Part shown: in pieces, positions 16,717 to 24,915 of the stretch
How the letters are laid out: each line of letters starts with the position of its first letter
Numbering within the stretch: the stretch's first letter is position 1
Assembly (NCBI GenBank): GCA_900543615.1
Contig: UQSC01000008.1
Span: 1 to 32,355, forward strand
DNA: 32,355 bases
Source: an uncultured Collinsella sp.
GTDB lineage: Bacteria > Actinomycetota > Coriobacteriia > Coriobacteriales > Coriobacteriaceae
Direction of reading: 5' to 3'
Notes under the pieces: model-generated
The model's input: the letters and a program-made list of their open reading frames with translations, nothing else
Database searches by the model: none
Told to the model about the DNA's origin: nothing
Position numbers and translations under genes: made by a program

Positions 16717-17559
16717 CTACAGCACGGCGCACAACACTGCCAGCAGCGCCACGCCGGCCGCATAGACCGCATCGCGCCAGCCAAACCCGGCGCGCGCGGG
16801 CGCCGGATACGCACCGGCAAAGCCGCGGCAAAGCATAGCCTCGTCCATCGCGTGGCTGCATTCCATCGCCTTGATAAACGTCATGCCCATGATACCCGCG
16901 ACCGAGTCGATGCGCGAAAACCCCTCAGGCGCGCGACCCACACTGCGCAGCATGACCGATTCGGTCAGATCGTGCGCCGTGCGCCCCAGCACCTCGATAT
17001 GCTTGAGCGCCATATCAAACGTAAAGATGACCTCGTCGGGCAGATGCAGCGTCTTGAGCGCCGCCGACATGCGGCTCCAGGTGAGTGTCCACGAAACGCC
17101 CAGCACGAACGACACGTTAATGAACGTCTTGAGCGCAATTTTGAGCATGGCGCCCGTAGCGGAAGCGCCCAGCAGCAGGGCAGGCAGCGCCAGGACCACC
17201 GCGAGCCCCGCAGCGCCAAGCGCCGGTACAAAGGTTGCCCGCAGCCCGCGTACGGGGCGCACCGCGACCAGCACCAGCGCGATAGCCGCCATCAACATGA
17301 GGTACAGCGGGCTTTGCGTCAGACACGCGCACAGGACGCAAACGAACATCCCCACCAGGCGCACCGGCGCCGAAACGCAAGAAAGGGCGCGGTCGACCAC
17401 CGACCCGCCCTCGTGCGCGCCTCCACCCAGGCGAACCCGCTCAAGCAGGCTCGCCAGGTGCAGGACATTCTTTTGCATTACACGATGCCGAGCCCCCACG
17501 GGCTCGTAACGCTGCTCGACCGCAAGCCAGCTAGGCAGCTCGGCTATTGCCATGAGCAC
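16717..17559 (-). CDS. ECF-type metal transporter T component (NikQ/CbiQ)
   Basis: 280 aa membrane protein with about five to six helices. It couples the ATPase to the substrate-binding M component. It has the CbiQ family features: charged N-terminus, helices from about 65 on, and a cytosolic coupling region with MLRSVGRAPEG and AMLCRGFAG, which match the two Ala-Arg-Gly-like motifs that touch the ATPase. Start GTG 17559 (AAGGA five bases upstream) or ATG 17553; both lie inside the end of the M-component gene, a 23-29 base overlap. Confidence 0.88.
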   Translation of the reverse strand: MLMAIAELPSWLAVEQRYEPVGARHRVMQKNVLHLASLLERVRLGGGAHEGGSVVDRALSCVSAPVRLVGMFVCVLCACLTQSPLYLMLMAAIALVLVAVRPVRGLRATFVPALGAAGLAVVLALPALLLGASATGAMLKIALKTFINVSFVLGVSWTLTWSRMSAALKTLHLPDEVIFTFDMALKHIEVLGRTAHDLTESVMLRSVGRAPEGFSRIDSVAGIMGMTFIKAMECSHAMDEAMLCRGFAGAYPAPARAGFGWRDAVYAAGVALLAVLCAVL

Positions 17560-18616
17560 CGCTTTCCTTGACCGTCAGCGAGACCAGGCGGAATGCGATG
17601 GTGAGCACCGCCACGCCAATCACGCCCGAAAGAATATACATCGCGGCCTGGCCGGCAAAGCCAAGGCCCTGCTCCTCGGAATAGGCCTGCAGATAATCGC
17701 CCGTGGGCAGGGCATCGGCAAAGGTCGGGGCATCGAGACCGACCGAAGCCTGCAGGCTGTCGTCGCCAGCCTCCTGAACGGCGGTCGCGGCGCCCTCGGC
17801 GTCCCACTCGCCCCATGCGTCACCTGTGGCCAACAGGCCCAGCGGCGTGGCCACGACAAGCACGGCGACCAGGATGAGCGTGGGGACCAGCGAGGTCTTC
17901 TTAGCGGCAGCGCTCTCAGCAGCAAGCTGGCCATCGACGGCCTCGGGACCGACGATAACGCTCGGCGCCGTCTTCTTAATGAAACCGTAGATGGCGGCCG
18001 TCGCCACGCCCTCGATCACGCCGGCAACCAACATATGCGGGACCAACATGGCCGGAATAGCCACGGACAGCGGGAAGGGGCAGTACAGCGGAGCGCCCGA
18101 AGCGTTGGTGAAGAGCATCGGCTGAATACCGAACTCGATTGCCGCGCACAGGGCCGCCAGGCACAGGCCGACCCAACCGCTCACGATGGCAGAAGCCGAG
18201 GTGCCCCAGCTCTTGTCGTGCAGACGACTGTTGAGCGCACGGAACACGATAGCAGCGACAAACGGCAGCACAAAGGCCATGTTAAAGCAGTTGGCGCCAA
18301 AGGACAGAACGCCGCCGTCGCCAAACAGCAGAGCCTGCAGCGCGAGTGCAACCGAGACTGCAATGGCAGCAGCCTCGGGGCCCAGCAGCAGCGCGATGAG
18401 CGCGCCACCAACGGCGTGACCAGTGGTGCCGCCGGGCAGCGGCACGTTGAACATCATGAGCAAGAAGGAGAACGCGGCGCAGATGCCCAGGAAAGCCATG
18501 TGCTCGCGATCGAGCGTGGCGCGCACCTTTTTGATGCAATGGACCCAAACGGGCACCATCGCCACCGCCATGACAGCATCGGTCTGCGGGGACAGATAAT
18601 TATCTGGAATGTGCAT
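17531..18616 (-). CDS. ECF-type nickel/cobalt transporter M component with fused N-like tail (NikM/CbiM)
   Basis: 361 aa. It begins MHIPDNYLSP; Met1 and His2 bind the metal in this family, and the third known ligand His67 is present in GGTTGHAVGG (62-70). Six to seven helices form the M domain (1-220). A C-terminal part with TPLGLLATGDAWGEW, a Gln/Asp/Ala-rich outside loop and a last helix (MYILSGVIGVAVLTIAFRLV) looks like a fused NikN/CbiN-type partner. Substrate Ni2+ or Co2+; the NikR-like operator upstream and the lack of a cobalamin riboswitch favour Ni2+. GGGAGG lies six bases before the ATG. First gene of the operon. Confidence 0.92.
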   Translation of the reverse strand: MHIPDNYLSPQTDAVMAVAMVPVWVHCIKKVRATLDREHMAFLGICAAFSFLLMMFNVPLPGGTTGHAVGGALIALLLGPEAAAIAVSVALALQALLFGDGGVLSFGANCFNMAFVLPFVAAIVFRALNSRLHDKSWGTSASAIVSGWVGLCLAALCAAIEFGIQPMLFTNASGAPLYCPFPLSVAIPAMLVPHMLVAGVIEGVATAAIYGFIKKTAPSVIVGPEAVDGQLAAESAAAKKTSLVPTLILVAVLVVATPLGLLATGDAWGEWDAEGAATAVQEAGDDSLQASVGLDAPTFADALPTGDYLQAYSEEQGLGFAGQAAMYILSGVIGVAVLTIAFRLVSLTVKESGAHGNSRAA

Positions 18617-18673
18617 ATACGCCTCCCGGTTGTCGGCGCACAGAATTGCAACGCCGCTTGAATCACCTTGCCA

Positions 18674-18701
18674 GTGTTACGTATTGCGAGATTCGTAACA
18701 C
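18674..18701 (-). promoter_or_regulatory. Putative NikR operator
   Basis: Perfect dyad GTGTTAC-N14-GTAACAC (18674-18680 and 18695-18701). It sits just downstream of the predicted promoter and 58 bases before the M-component ATG, suited to repression. From memory, GTGTTAC-N13/14-GTAACAC is a NikR palindrome reported in Desulfovibrio. No nikR gene is in the window. Confidence 0.65.
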
Positions 18702-18711
18702 GCCGCGGGCT

Positions 18712-18740
18712 ATCATAGCAAAACGGCGCGCTGCCGACAA
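18712..18740 (-). promoter_or_regulatory. Promoter of the ECF metal transporter operon
   Basis: Minus strand TTGTCG (18735-18740), 17-base spacer, TATGAT (18712-18717). The start of transcription should fall at about 18705, directly in front of the operator dyad. The -35 lies inside the loop of the pheT terminator. Confidence 0.65.
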
Positions 18741-18754
18741 AGCAGCACGCCGTT
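18720..18754 (-). terminator. Terminator of pheST
   Basis: AACGGCG arms (18722-18728 with 18748-18754), extended by CTGC/GCAG, followed on the minus strand by a short T tract. It lies 110 bases after the pheT stop. It overlaps the transporter promoter. No gene is seen in 18755-18863. Confidence 0.75.
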
Positions 18755-18863
18755 ATGTAATGCGTGTGTCATATATGCAGGCTCAGCGATGCCTTTTCCG
18801 AACACCGCGGTCACGCAGAGCCCACAGCAACCGCCATCAGGCCCTACGCTCCCAGCGCAAGTC

Positions 18864-21317
18864 CTAGCCGCGGACCTCGCCGTTTACGCCCTTGCACACC
18901 TTGGTGACGATCTTCTGGTGCGCCTTCTCGACCTCTTCGCTGGTGAGCGTGTGGTCGTCGGAGCGATACGTAAGCGCAAAGGCCATGGATTTCTTGCCCT
19001 TGCCGATGCGGACCGGATCGCGGTAGACATCGAACAGGCGCACGCCCTCGAGCAGTTTGCCGCCGGCACTCGTAATACGACGCTCAAGATCCTCGCAGGT
19101 CACAGTGTTGTCGACCACGATAGCGAGGTCGTGCTCAACGGCCGGGTACTGCGAGAACTCACGGTAGTTCTCCTGGTTACGGGCGCCCTTGATCAGCTTG
19201 TCCAGGTCGAGCTCAAAGGCAACGACGACCTCGTCAATGCCCATAGCCTCGCGCGCCTCGGGGTGGATCTCGCCAACCCAGCCCAGCACGGTACCGCCCG
19301 AGAGCACCTCGGCAGCACGACCCGGCTGCAGGAAGGCATAGCTCTCGCCCTCGACGGGACGGAAGCGAACCTTCTCGATGCGCAGCTGGGCAAGCAGCTC
19401 CTCAACGATGCCCTTGCCAAAGAAGAAGCGCAGCTTACGGTACTTCATGTTCCAAGACTGCTCGCTCCACTGGCCCGAGAGCACGCCCGCCACGGACTTG
19501 GTCTCCTTGGGCAGGCTGGCGTTCTCGCGACCGTGGAATAGGCTGCCGACCTCGTACAGATGCACGTTGGGCGTGCCGTGGGCCTCGTTGTAGGCCACAG
19601 ACTGCAGCAGACCCGGCAGCAACGAGCGGCGCATCTCGGTCTGCTCGGCGACCAACGGGTTCATGAGCACCACGGGGCAGCCGCGGCCTTCGGTGGACAT
19701 GCCGATCTTCTCCAGGTCGCCCGGGGCAGCAAAGCCAAAAGTCGTGGTCTCGTTGAGGCCGCAGGCGCGCAGGATCTCGCCGACCTTACGGGTAAGCTTC
19801 TGCTCGCGCGTCAGACCGCCGATATGGTTCTTGGCAGCCGGAATGGTCGCCGTGACGCGACCCATGCCCCATAGGCGCAGGACCTCCTCGATCAGATCGA
19901 TCTCGCGCGGCAGGTCGGGACGGAAGCTCGGCGGCGTGACCATAAAGTCCTCACCGTCGCGCTCGACGGTGCAGCCCAGGCGGGTAAGCGAGCGCTCGAT
20001 AAAGTCGGGCTCGATGTCGGCGCCGCAGATGGCGTGCACGCGGGCCAAACGCAGCTTAATGCTATCGATGGTCTTGGGCGCGGGGAACACGTCCACATAG
20101 CCGGGGGCGACCTCGCCGCCGGCGATCTCCTCGATGAGCGCGCACGTCACATTGGCGACGTCCACGCAGCCGGTCTCGTCGACCTGGCGCTCAAAGCGGA
20201 TGGAGGCGTCGGAAATCAGCGATAGGTCACGGCTGGTGTGCGAGGTGCGGCCGGCGTTGAAGCAGGCGCTCTCGACCATCACGTCAACGGTATCGTCCTC
20301 GATCTCGGAATCCATGCCGCCCATGACACCGGCCAGCGCCACGGGACGCTCGCCGTCGGTGATAAGGCCCATGCCGGCGTCGAGCACGCGCTCCTCGCCG
20401 TCGAGCGTCGTGAACTTCTCGTCCTGCTGGGCGGCGCGAACCACCACACGACGGTGGCCATCGCGCGCGGCAAAGGTGTCGAGGTCAAAGGCGTGCAGCG
20501 GCTGACCGGTGAGCATCATCACATAGTTGGTGATGTCGACGATGTTGTTGTGCGGGCGCACGCCCAGGGCGTTAAGGCGCTTGACCATCCAGTCGGGCGA
20601 CGGGCCGACCTTGACGTTGCGCACGATGCGGGCAACGTAGCGGTCGCACAGGCCCTCGTCGGCGATCTCGACGGAAAGCTCGTCGTCGGTCGCGCGGCCG
20701 GTCTCGACCTTGATGGCGGGCAGCTCAACGTGGAAATCGCGGTCGAAGATGGCGCCGGTCTCGCGAGCCATGCCGATCATGGACAGGCAGTCGGGGCGGT
20801 TGGGCGTGATCTCGCAGTCGAGCACGGTGTCGCTCGAGCCCACGTACTCGGCAAACGGCATGCCGCAGGGCGTATCCTCGGGCAGGATCATAATGCCGGA
20901 GTGGTCGCCACCCAGGCCAAGCTCGCGCGCGGAGCAGTTCATGCCCATGGACACGACGCCGCGAAGCTTGCTCTTCTTGATCTTGACGTCGCCGGGAAGC
21001 ACGGCGCCGATCATGGCCGTGACGATGTGGTCGCCGGCCTCGAAGTTCTGCGCGCCGCAGACGATCTGCAGCGGAGCGGGGTTGCCGTCGGCGTCGAGGT
21101 TCTTGTCACCCACGTCGACCGAGCACACATACATGTGGTCGCTATCGGGGTGGGGGGTCTTGGTGAGCACCTTGGCAGTCACCACATGGTCGAAGGATTC
21201 TCCCACGGTGTCAATCGCCTCGACCTCGGTGCCGGTACGGATGTATTCGTCCGAAAGGGTCTTGGGATCCTCCGGAATATCGATCATGGTCTTGAGCCAG
21301 TCGTAAGAAACGCGCAT
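18864..21317 (-). CDS. pheT: Phenylalanine-tRNA ligase beta subunit
   Basis: 817 aa, full length for bacterial PheT; forms the alpha2-beta2 enzyme with PheS that charges tRNA-Phe. Domains: N-terminal tRNA-binding (EMAP-like) at about 40-150 with TPHPDSDHMYVCSVD, B3/B4 at about 210-390 (the editing domain) with NNIVDITNYVMMLTGQPLHAFD, B5 at about 405-475, the class II-like core at about 480-700, and a C-terminal ferredoxin-like anticodon-binding domain (SQYPAVEHDLAIVVD to the end). AGGAG lies six bases before the ATG. It follows pheS after a 162-base gap that holds a large palindrome. Confidence 0.97.
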   Translation of the reverse strand: MRVSYDWLKTMIDIPEDPKTLSDEYIRTGTEVEAIDTVGESFDHVVTAKVLTKTPHPDSDHMYVCSVDVGDKNLDADGNPAPLQIVCGAQNFEAGDHIVTAMIGAVLPGDVKIKKSKLRGVVSMGMNCSARELGLGGDHSGIMILPEDTPCGMPFAEYVGSSDTVLDCEITPNRPDCLSMIGMARETGAIFDRDFHVELPAIKVETGRATDDELSVEIADEGLCDRYVARIVRNVKVGPSPDWMVKRLNALGVRPHNNIVDITNYVMMLTGQPLHAFDLDTFAARDGHRRVVVRAAQQDEKFTTLDGEERVLDAGMGLITDGERPVALAGVMGGMDSEIEDDTVDVMVESACFNAGRTSHTSRDLSLISDASIRFERQVDETGCVDVANVTCALIEEIAGGEVAPGYVDVFPAPKTIDSIKLRLARVHAICGADIEPDFIERSLTRLGCTVERDGEDFMVTPPSFRPDLPREIDLIEEVLRLWGMGRVTATIPAAKNHIGGLTREQKLTRKVGEILRACGLNETTTFGFAAPGDLEKIGMSTEGRGCPVVLMNPLVAEQTEMRRSLLPGLLQSVAYNEAHGTPNVHLYEVGSLFHGRENASLPKETKSVAGVLSGQWSEQSWNMKYRKLRFFFGKGIVEELLAQLRIEKVRFRPVEGESYAFLQPGRAAEVLSGGTVLGWVGEIHPEAREAMGIDEVVVAFELDLDKLIKGARNQENYREFSQYPAVEHDLAIVVDNTVTCEDLERRITSAGGKLLEGVRLFDVYRDPVRIGKGKKSMAFALTYRSDDHTLTSEEVEKAHQKIVTKVCKGVNGEVRG

Positions 21318-21376
21318 GTAGCTCTCCTAGTTCTTAATCTCCGCAAAGGGAGGGGTATCAAATGAAGACGTTCGCC

Positions 21377-21483
21377 TTAGGGTTGTCCAGGTGCCCCAGG
21401 TTGGCGTGAAAGAGGAGCGACGCGTACTAAAGGTACGCGAGCGACGGTTTGAACGCCAAGATGGGGTGCCTGGGCAAGCCTAA
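21377..21483. repeat. 107-bp intercistronic palindrome between pheS and pheT (element B)
   Basis: 31-base arms, 21377-21407 and 21453-21483, pair at 28 of 31 positions, three of them as G-T. The loop carries CGCGTAC-TAAAG-GTACGCG (21421-21439), flanked by two GAGCGA copies (21415-21420, 21439-21444). The right arm overlaps the pheS stop codon. On the minus-strand mRNA the three G-T pairs become A-C mismatches. Confidence 0.85.
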
Positions 21484-22556
21484 AATTGGTTCAGGAAGCG
21501 CATATCGCCAGTCATAAGCGTTCTGAGGTCGGGCAGGTCGTAGCGCAGTGCCGCGACGCGCTCGGCGCCAATACCAAAGGCGAAGCCGGTGTACTTCTCG
21601 GGGTCGATGCCGCAGTTGATCAGGACGTTGGGGTCGACCATGCCGCAGCCCAGGATCTCGATCCATCCGCTGTGCTTGCAGAAGTTGCAGCCCTTGCCGC
21701 CGCAGACGTGGCAGCTCACGTCCACCTCGCAGCTAGGCTCGGTGAAGGGGAAGAAGTGCGGACGGTAGCGCGTCTTGCGGTCCTCGCCAAACATGCACTT
21801 AACAAAGTAGTCGAGCGTGCCCTTAAGATCGCCAAAGGTGATACCCTCGTCGACGACCAGTCCCTCGATCTGGTTGAACTGCGGCAGGTGGCAGGCATCG
21901 GCCGTGTCGGGACGGTAGACGGTGCCCGGGCAGATCATGTAGATGGGCGGCTTCTGCGACTCCATGGTGTGGATCTGTACGCCCGAGGTCTGGGTGCGCA
22001 GCAGTACGTCGGACTCGCCGTGAGCGTGAGCCTCGGGATGCGCGACGCTGCCGGGGTTGTTGTCGACCACATAGAACGTGTCGCGAGCCGAGCGGCTCGG
22101 GTGATCCATGGGCGCGTTGAGCGCGGTGAAGTTGTAGTAGGAGGTGTCGACCATGGGGCCGGACTCGACGGTGTAGCCGATACCGCAGAAGATGTCCTCG
22201 GCCTCCTCGATGATCTGCTTGATCAGGTGCTGGTGACCGATCTGCGGACGAATGCCCGGCAGCGTGATGTCGACGGCCTCGTGCTCGAGTGCGTGTTTGA
22301 GGGCGGCGGCCTTCATCTCGGTGGTGCGCTCGTCGAGCATGCCCTCGATCAGCTGGCGCATCTCGTTGGCGCGCTTGCCCATCATGGGGCGATCCTCGGG
22401 GGCGAGTTTGCCCATCATGCGCATCAGGCCGGTGATACGGCCCTTGCGACCGAGTAGCTCAACGCGCGCAGCCTCGAGCTTGGCGGCGTCGTCGGCGCCC
22501 GCGACGAGCTCCTTGGCCTCTTCCTCGAGTTTGACCAGATCATCAATCAGACTCAT
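21480..22556 (-). CDS. pheS: Phenylalanine-tRNA ligase alpha subunit
   Basis: 358 aa, full length. The N-terminal coiled coil (about 1-90) contacts tRNA-Phe; the catalytic class II core follows. Motif 2 region RYRPHFFPFTEPS, motif 3 GFAFGIGAERVAALRY and the aminoacyl-binding FNQIEG are all present. A four-Cys cluster (CHVCGGKGCNFC) sits before GWIEILGCGMVDP, the bacterial PheS insertion. The start MSLIDDLV at 22556 has AGGGAAG just upstream; the longer open frame runs into the leader and is not translated. First gene of a T-box-controlled operon with pheT. Confidence 0.97.
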   Translation of the reverse strand: MSLIDDLVKLEEEAKELVAGADDAAKLEAARVELLGRKGRITGLMRMMGKLAPEDRPMMGKRANEMRQLIEGMLDERTTEMKAAALKHALEHEAVDITLPGIRPQIGHQHLIKQIIEEAEDIFCGIGYTVESGPMVDTSYYNFTALNAPMDHPSRSARDTFYVVDNNPGSVAHPEAHAHGESDVLLRTQTSGVQIHTMESQKPPIYMICPGTVYRPDTADACHLPQFNQIEGLVVDEGITFGDLKGTLDYFVKCMFGEDRKTRYRPHFFPFTEPSCEVDVSCHVCGGKGCNFCKHSGWIEILGCGMVDPNVLINCGIDPEKYTGFAFGIGAERVAALRYDLPDLRTLMTGDMRFLNQF

Positions 22557-22642
22557 GTCTTCCCTTTCGTCTCTCGCGTTCCCCGCTCGCCGGGACAACT
22601 GCCGCCGCCTGGCGTTGCGAAAACGCGGCCCGGTTCGGTAAC

Positions 22643-22681
22643 AAAAAACCGCCCTCGGGCATGTGCATTGCCCAAGGACGG
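22643..22681 (-). terminator. T-box regulatory terminator
   Basis: CCGTCCTTGGGC arm pairs with GCCCGAGGGCGG, then six T (22643-22648) on the minus strand. It forms when tRNA-Phe is charged. About 86 bases separate it from the pheS ATG. Confidence 0.92.
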
Positions 22682-22922
22682 TTGAATTCCGCGGTACCAC
22701 CTTGTTTGACCCGGCGGATGTCTGGCCCGCCGCGCCCACTCTTCGCCCCTTATCGCGAGGCTCACGGCTTCCCTACTGGGGCCTCGCTGCCGCCGGCCGC
22801 GTGCCCGTTGAGGTCGCTGCTCGGGAGTGAACGCTTGGCCCTTGCCACCGCAGGAAGGCTTGCAGCCCATGACCTTCCCTCTCTTGCCGGCGACGCGGCG
22901 GGCAAAACCCTCTCCGTCAACG
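22643..22922 (-). promoter_or_regulatory. T-box leader (Phe) controlling pheST
   Basis: The core T-box AAGGTGGTACCGCG is at 22690-22703, followed by the terminator. TGGT in the bulge would pair with the ACCA end of a tRNA with discriminator A, as tRNA-Phe has. The Stem I base pairs CGTTGA (22917-22922) with TCAACG (22806-22811). A TTC followed by A at 22829-22831, on the 3' side of Stem I, is the likely Phe specifier. Uncharged tRNA-Phe would favour read-through. Confidence 0.93.
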
Positions 22923-22933
22923 CATTGGGCTAT

Positions 22934-22942
22934 AGGATAACA
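22934..22942 (-). promoter_or_regulatory. Probable pheST promoter (extended -10)
   Basis: Minus strand TGT-TATCCT; transcription would start a few bases before the Stem I base at 22922. No clear -35. The divergent gap to the plus-strand gene at 23061 shows nothing else. Confidence 0.45.
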
Positions 22943-23060
22943 CATTCTGCGAGCATATCGCCGCGTTCCGTTTTGTTCGCACTGGGTACAAAGCAGGTAG
23001 CTGTGCAAACTGGCCGCACGCCCACCCGTGGCGTCCGGTCTGCGAGATCAAGGATACGGT

Positions 23061-24644
23061 ATGGGAAAGAAACTCGATAAGAAGGCCAAGGCCGCCGTGG
23101 CAAAGACTGTCAAGGGCGTCAAGGCTGCTAAAGTCGACAAGGCCGTCAAAAAGTTCCGCAAACTCGAGGGCAAGCTGTGGACTCGTGAGTACCTGCTCAA
23201 GATTGCCGAGTTCGATGGAGCGACGATTGCTCCTGCCAACGGTGCTGCCGCCCGTGCCGACGCCATGGGCACGCTTGCCGGTGAGCATCACAAGCTGCTG
23301 ACCAGCGAGAAGTCCGTTGAGCTCGTACGCTCGTTAGCGCGCGAGACCGTCGCCGGCGGCAAAATCGACGACCCGCAGCTGCTCGACGAGATCCGCGTGC
23401 TCGGCCGCGACCAGCGCGAGGCAAGCGTTATTCCTACCGAGGAGGCCGAGGCCTGGACCAAGCTCACCTGCGAGGCCGACGCCGTGTGGCACAAGGCCAA
23501 GACGGCCAATGACTGGGCGAGCTTTGAGCCCTATGTGGATAGGATCGTCGCCCAACTTAAGCATCAGGCCGAACTTATGGACCCCAAGCGCGACCCATAC
23601 GATGTTTGGCTCGACCAGTACGAGCGCGGCCTTTCCGCCAAGAGCTTCGATGCGTTTTGCGATGAGGTCAAGGCGACGGTCGTGCCGCTCGTGCACGCCA
23701 TCGGCGAGCGCAGCCAGCAGCCTGATGCCGACTTTTTGCACGCCCGCGTGCCCGAGGCCGCCCAGCGCGCCATGAGCTTCGACCTTATGAAGCTCGTCGG
23801 TCTGGATCTGGACGACACCACGCTTGCCTTTACCGAGCATCCGTTTAGCGAGGGCTTTGCCGTGGGTGACGCGCGCATCGCGACGCACATCTACGAGGAC
23901 GATTGCATCTCCAACGTCTACAGCATCATCCACGAGGCGGGACACGCCATGTACGAGCTGGGCGTGAACCCCGCCTATGCGCGCACGTGCCTGGAGGGTG
24001 GCACCTCCATGGGCATCCACGAGAGCCAGAGCCGCTTTTTCGAAAACACCGTGGGTCGCAGCCGCGCCTTTATGGGACCGCTGCTCGAGGTGCTGCGCCG
24101 CCACGCACCCGAGGTCTACGGCGACGTCGACGAGGACACGCTCTACCGCGCCGTGAACATCGCGCAGCCGTCGTTGATCCGCACCGAGGCCGACGAGCTC
24201 ACCTATCCGCTGCACGTTATGGTGCGCTACGAGATCGAGCGCATGCTGTTTGCCGGCGAGGCCACAGCCAAGGACATCCCCGCGCTTTGGAACCGCTTCA
24301 TGGATGAGTACCTGGGCATTCCCGTTCCCGACGACACGCACGGCTGCCTACAGGATACGCACTGGAGCGGCGGCTCGTTTGGCTACTTCCCCACCTATGC
24401 GCTGGGCAGCGCCTACGACGCCATGTTTGTGCCGGCCATGTGCCGCGACGGTGTCGACCTTACCGGCGCCTGCGCGAGCGGCGACCTGACACCCGTCCGC
24501 GCCTGGCTGGGCGAGCACATTTGGCAGTGGGGCCGCGCCAAGGACGCGCCGGAGCTCATCAAGGGCGCCTGCGGCATGGCGTTCGATGCCCGCTACTACT
24601 GCAGCTACCTGCAGGACAAGTTCACCACGCTCTACGAGTTGTAA
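23061..24644 (+). CDS. M32 family metallocarboxypeptidase
   Basis: 527 aa thermostable-carboxypeptidase-like zinc enzyme; removes C-terminal residues from peptides, cytosolic (no signal peptide). Zinc motif HEAGH (291-295), HESQSRFFEN (320-329) with the third ligand region, IRTEADELTYPLH, and GYFPTYALG, all M32 hallmarks. The N-terminal domain begins at about residue 32 (FRKLEGKLW). Before it is a Lys/Ala-rich tail (KKLDKKAKAAVAKTVKG) not usual for the family. In the common WD motif of this domain the Trp is Phe here (AEFDGATIAP). ATG 23061 has AAGGA six bases upstream. Single gene with its own terminator. Confidence 0.94.
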   Translation: MGKKLDKKAKAAVAKTVKGVKAAKVDKAVKKFRKLEGKLWTREYLLKIAEFDGATIAPANGAAARADAMGTLAGEHHKLLTSEKSVELVRSLARETVAGGKIDDPQLLDEIRVLGRDQREASVIPTEEAEAWTKLTCEADAVWHKAKTANDWASFEPYVDRIVAQLKHQAELMDPKRDPYDVWLDQYERGLSAKSFDAFCDEVKATVVPLVHAIGERSQQPDADFLHARVPEAAQRAMSFDLMKLVGLDLDDTTLAFTEHPFSEGFAVGDARIATHIYEDDCISNVYSIIHEAGHAMYELGVNPAYARTCLEGGTSMGIHESQSRFFENTVGRSRAFMGPLLEVLRRHAPEVYGDVDEDTLYRAVNIAQPSLIRTEADELTYPLHVMVRYEIERMLFAGEATAKDIPALWNRFMDEYLGIPVPDDTHGCLQDTHWSGGSFGYFPTYALGSAYDAMFVPAMCRDGVDLTGACASGDLTPVRAWLGEHIWQWGRAKDAPELIKGACGMAFDARYYCSYLQDKFTTLYEL

Positions 24645-24669
24645 AGCTTAGGCAACACGCCAACGCAAA

Positions 24670-24708
24670 GGGGCGCCGCAGGATCTAACCCGCGGCGCCC
24701 CTTTTTTT
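24670..24708 (+). terminator. Terminator of the M32 peptidase gene
   Basis: Perfect 10-bp stem GGGGCGCCGC with its complement at 24692-24701, 12-base loop, then seven T (24702-24708). 25 bases after the stop. Confidence 0.95.
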
Positions 24709-24723
24709 CATCTAAGCCAGAGC

Positions 24724-24783
24724 CCCGGCACTTGGGGACATTCCTTTTATGCCGGCACAATAGGAACGTCCCCAAGTGCCGGG
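24724..24783. repeat. REP-like 60-bp palindrome
   Basis: 21-base arms (24724-24744 and 24763-24783), one G-T mismatch, containing CACTTGGGGAC. The 18-base loop holds TGCCGGCA, which repeats part of the arm. It lies between convergent genes, just after a terminator. The sequence type resembles dispersed GGGGACGTTCC palindromes I recall from Coriobacteriia and Clostridia genomes (memory, not checked). Confidence 0.75.
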
Positions 24784-24809
24784 CAAGCGAGCAAGGTGAC
24801 GTGAAATGA

Positions 24810-24838
24810 AAGGGCGCTGACCTTCTGGTCGCGCCCTT
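24810..24838 (-). terminator. Possible glmM terminator
   Basis: AAGGGCGC-GACC stem with one bulged T and a four-base loop; on the minus strand it is followed by TTTCATTTC, only a weak T tract. Confidence 0.45.
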
Positions 24839-24885
24839 GAAATTGAACGTCAAATTGCCGCTTGGGGCCGTTTGCAGCGTCGAGC

Positions 24886-24915
24886 AGTTACGCGGTTTGG
24901 TAAAACCGCGTAACT
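24886..24915. repeat. Perfect 13-bp hairpin overlapping the glmM stop
   Basis: AGTTACGCGGTTT (24886-24898) and its exact complement (24903-24915) around a four-base loop. The right arm includes two bases of the TAG stop of glmM. No T run follows on either strand. Confidence 0.8.

Noticed and set aside
18617..18863. Cobalamin riboswitch upstream of the ECF metal transporter
   Set aside because: The leader is only about 90 bases and lacks the B12-box; the operator dyad explains regulation better.
22557..22739. N-terminal extension of PheS of 61 residues
   Set aside because: It would be translated from the T-box terminator and its downstream leader; the ATG at 22556 has the proper ribosome binding site.
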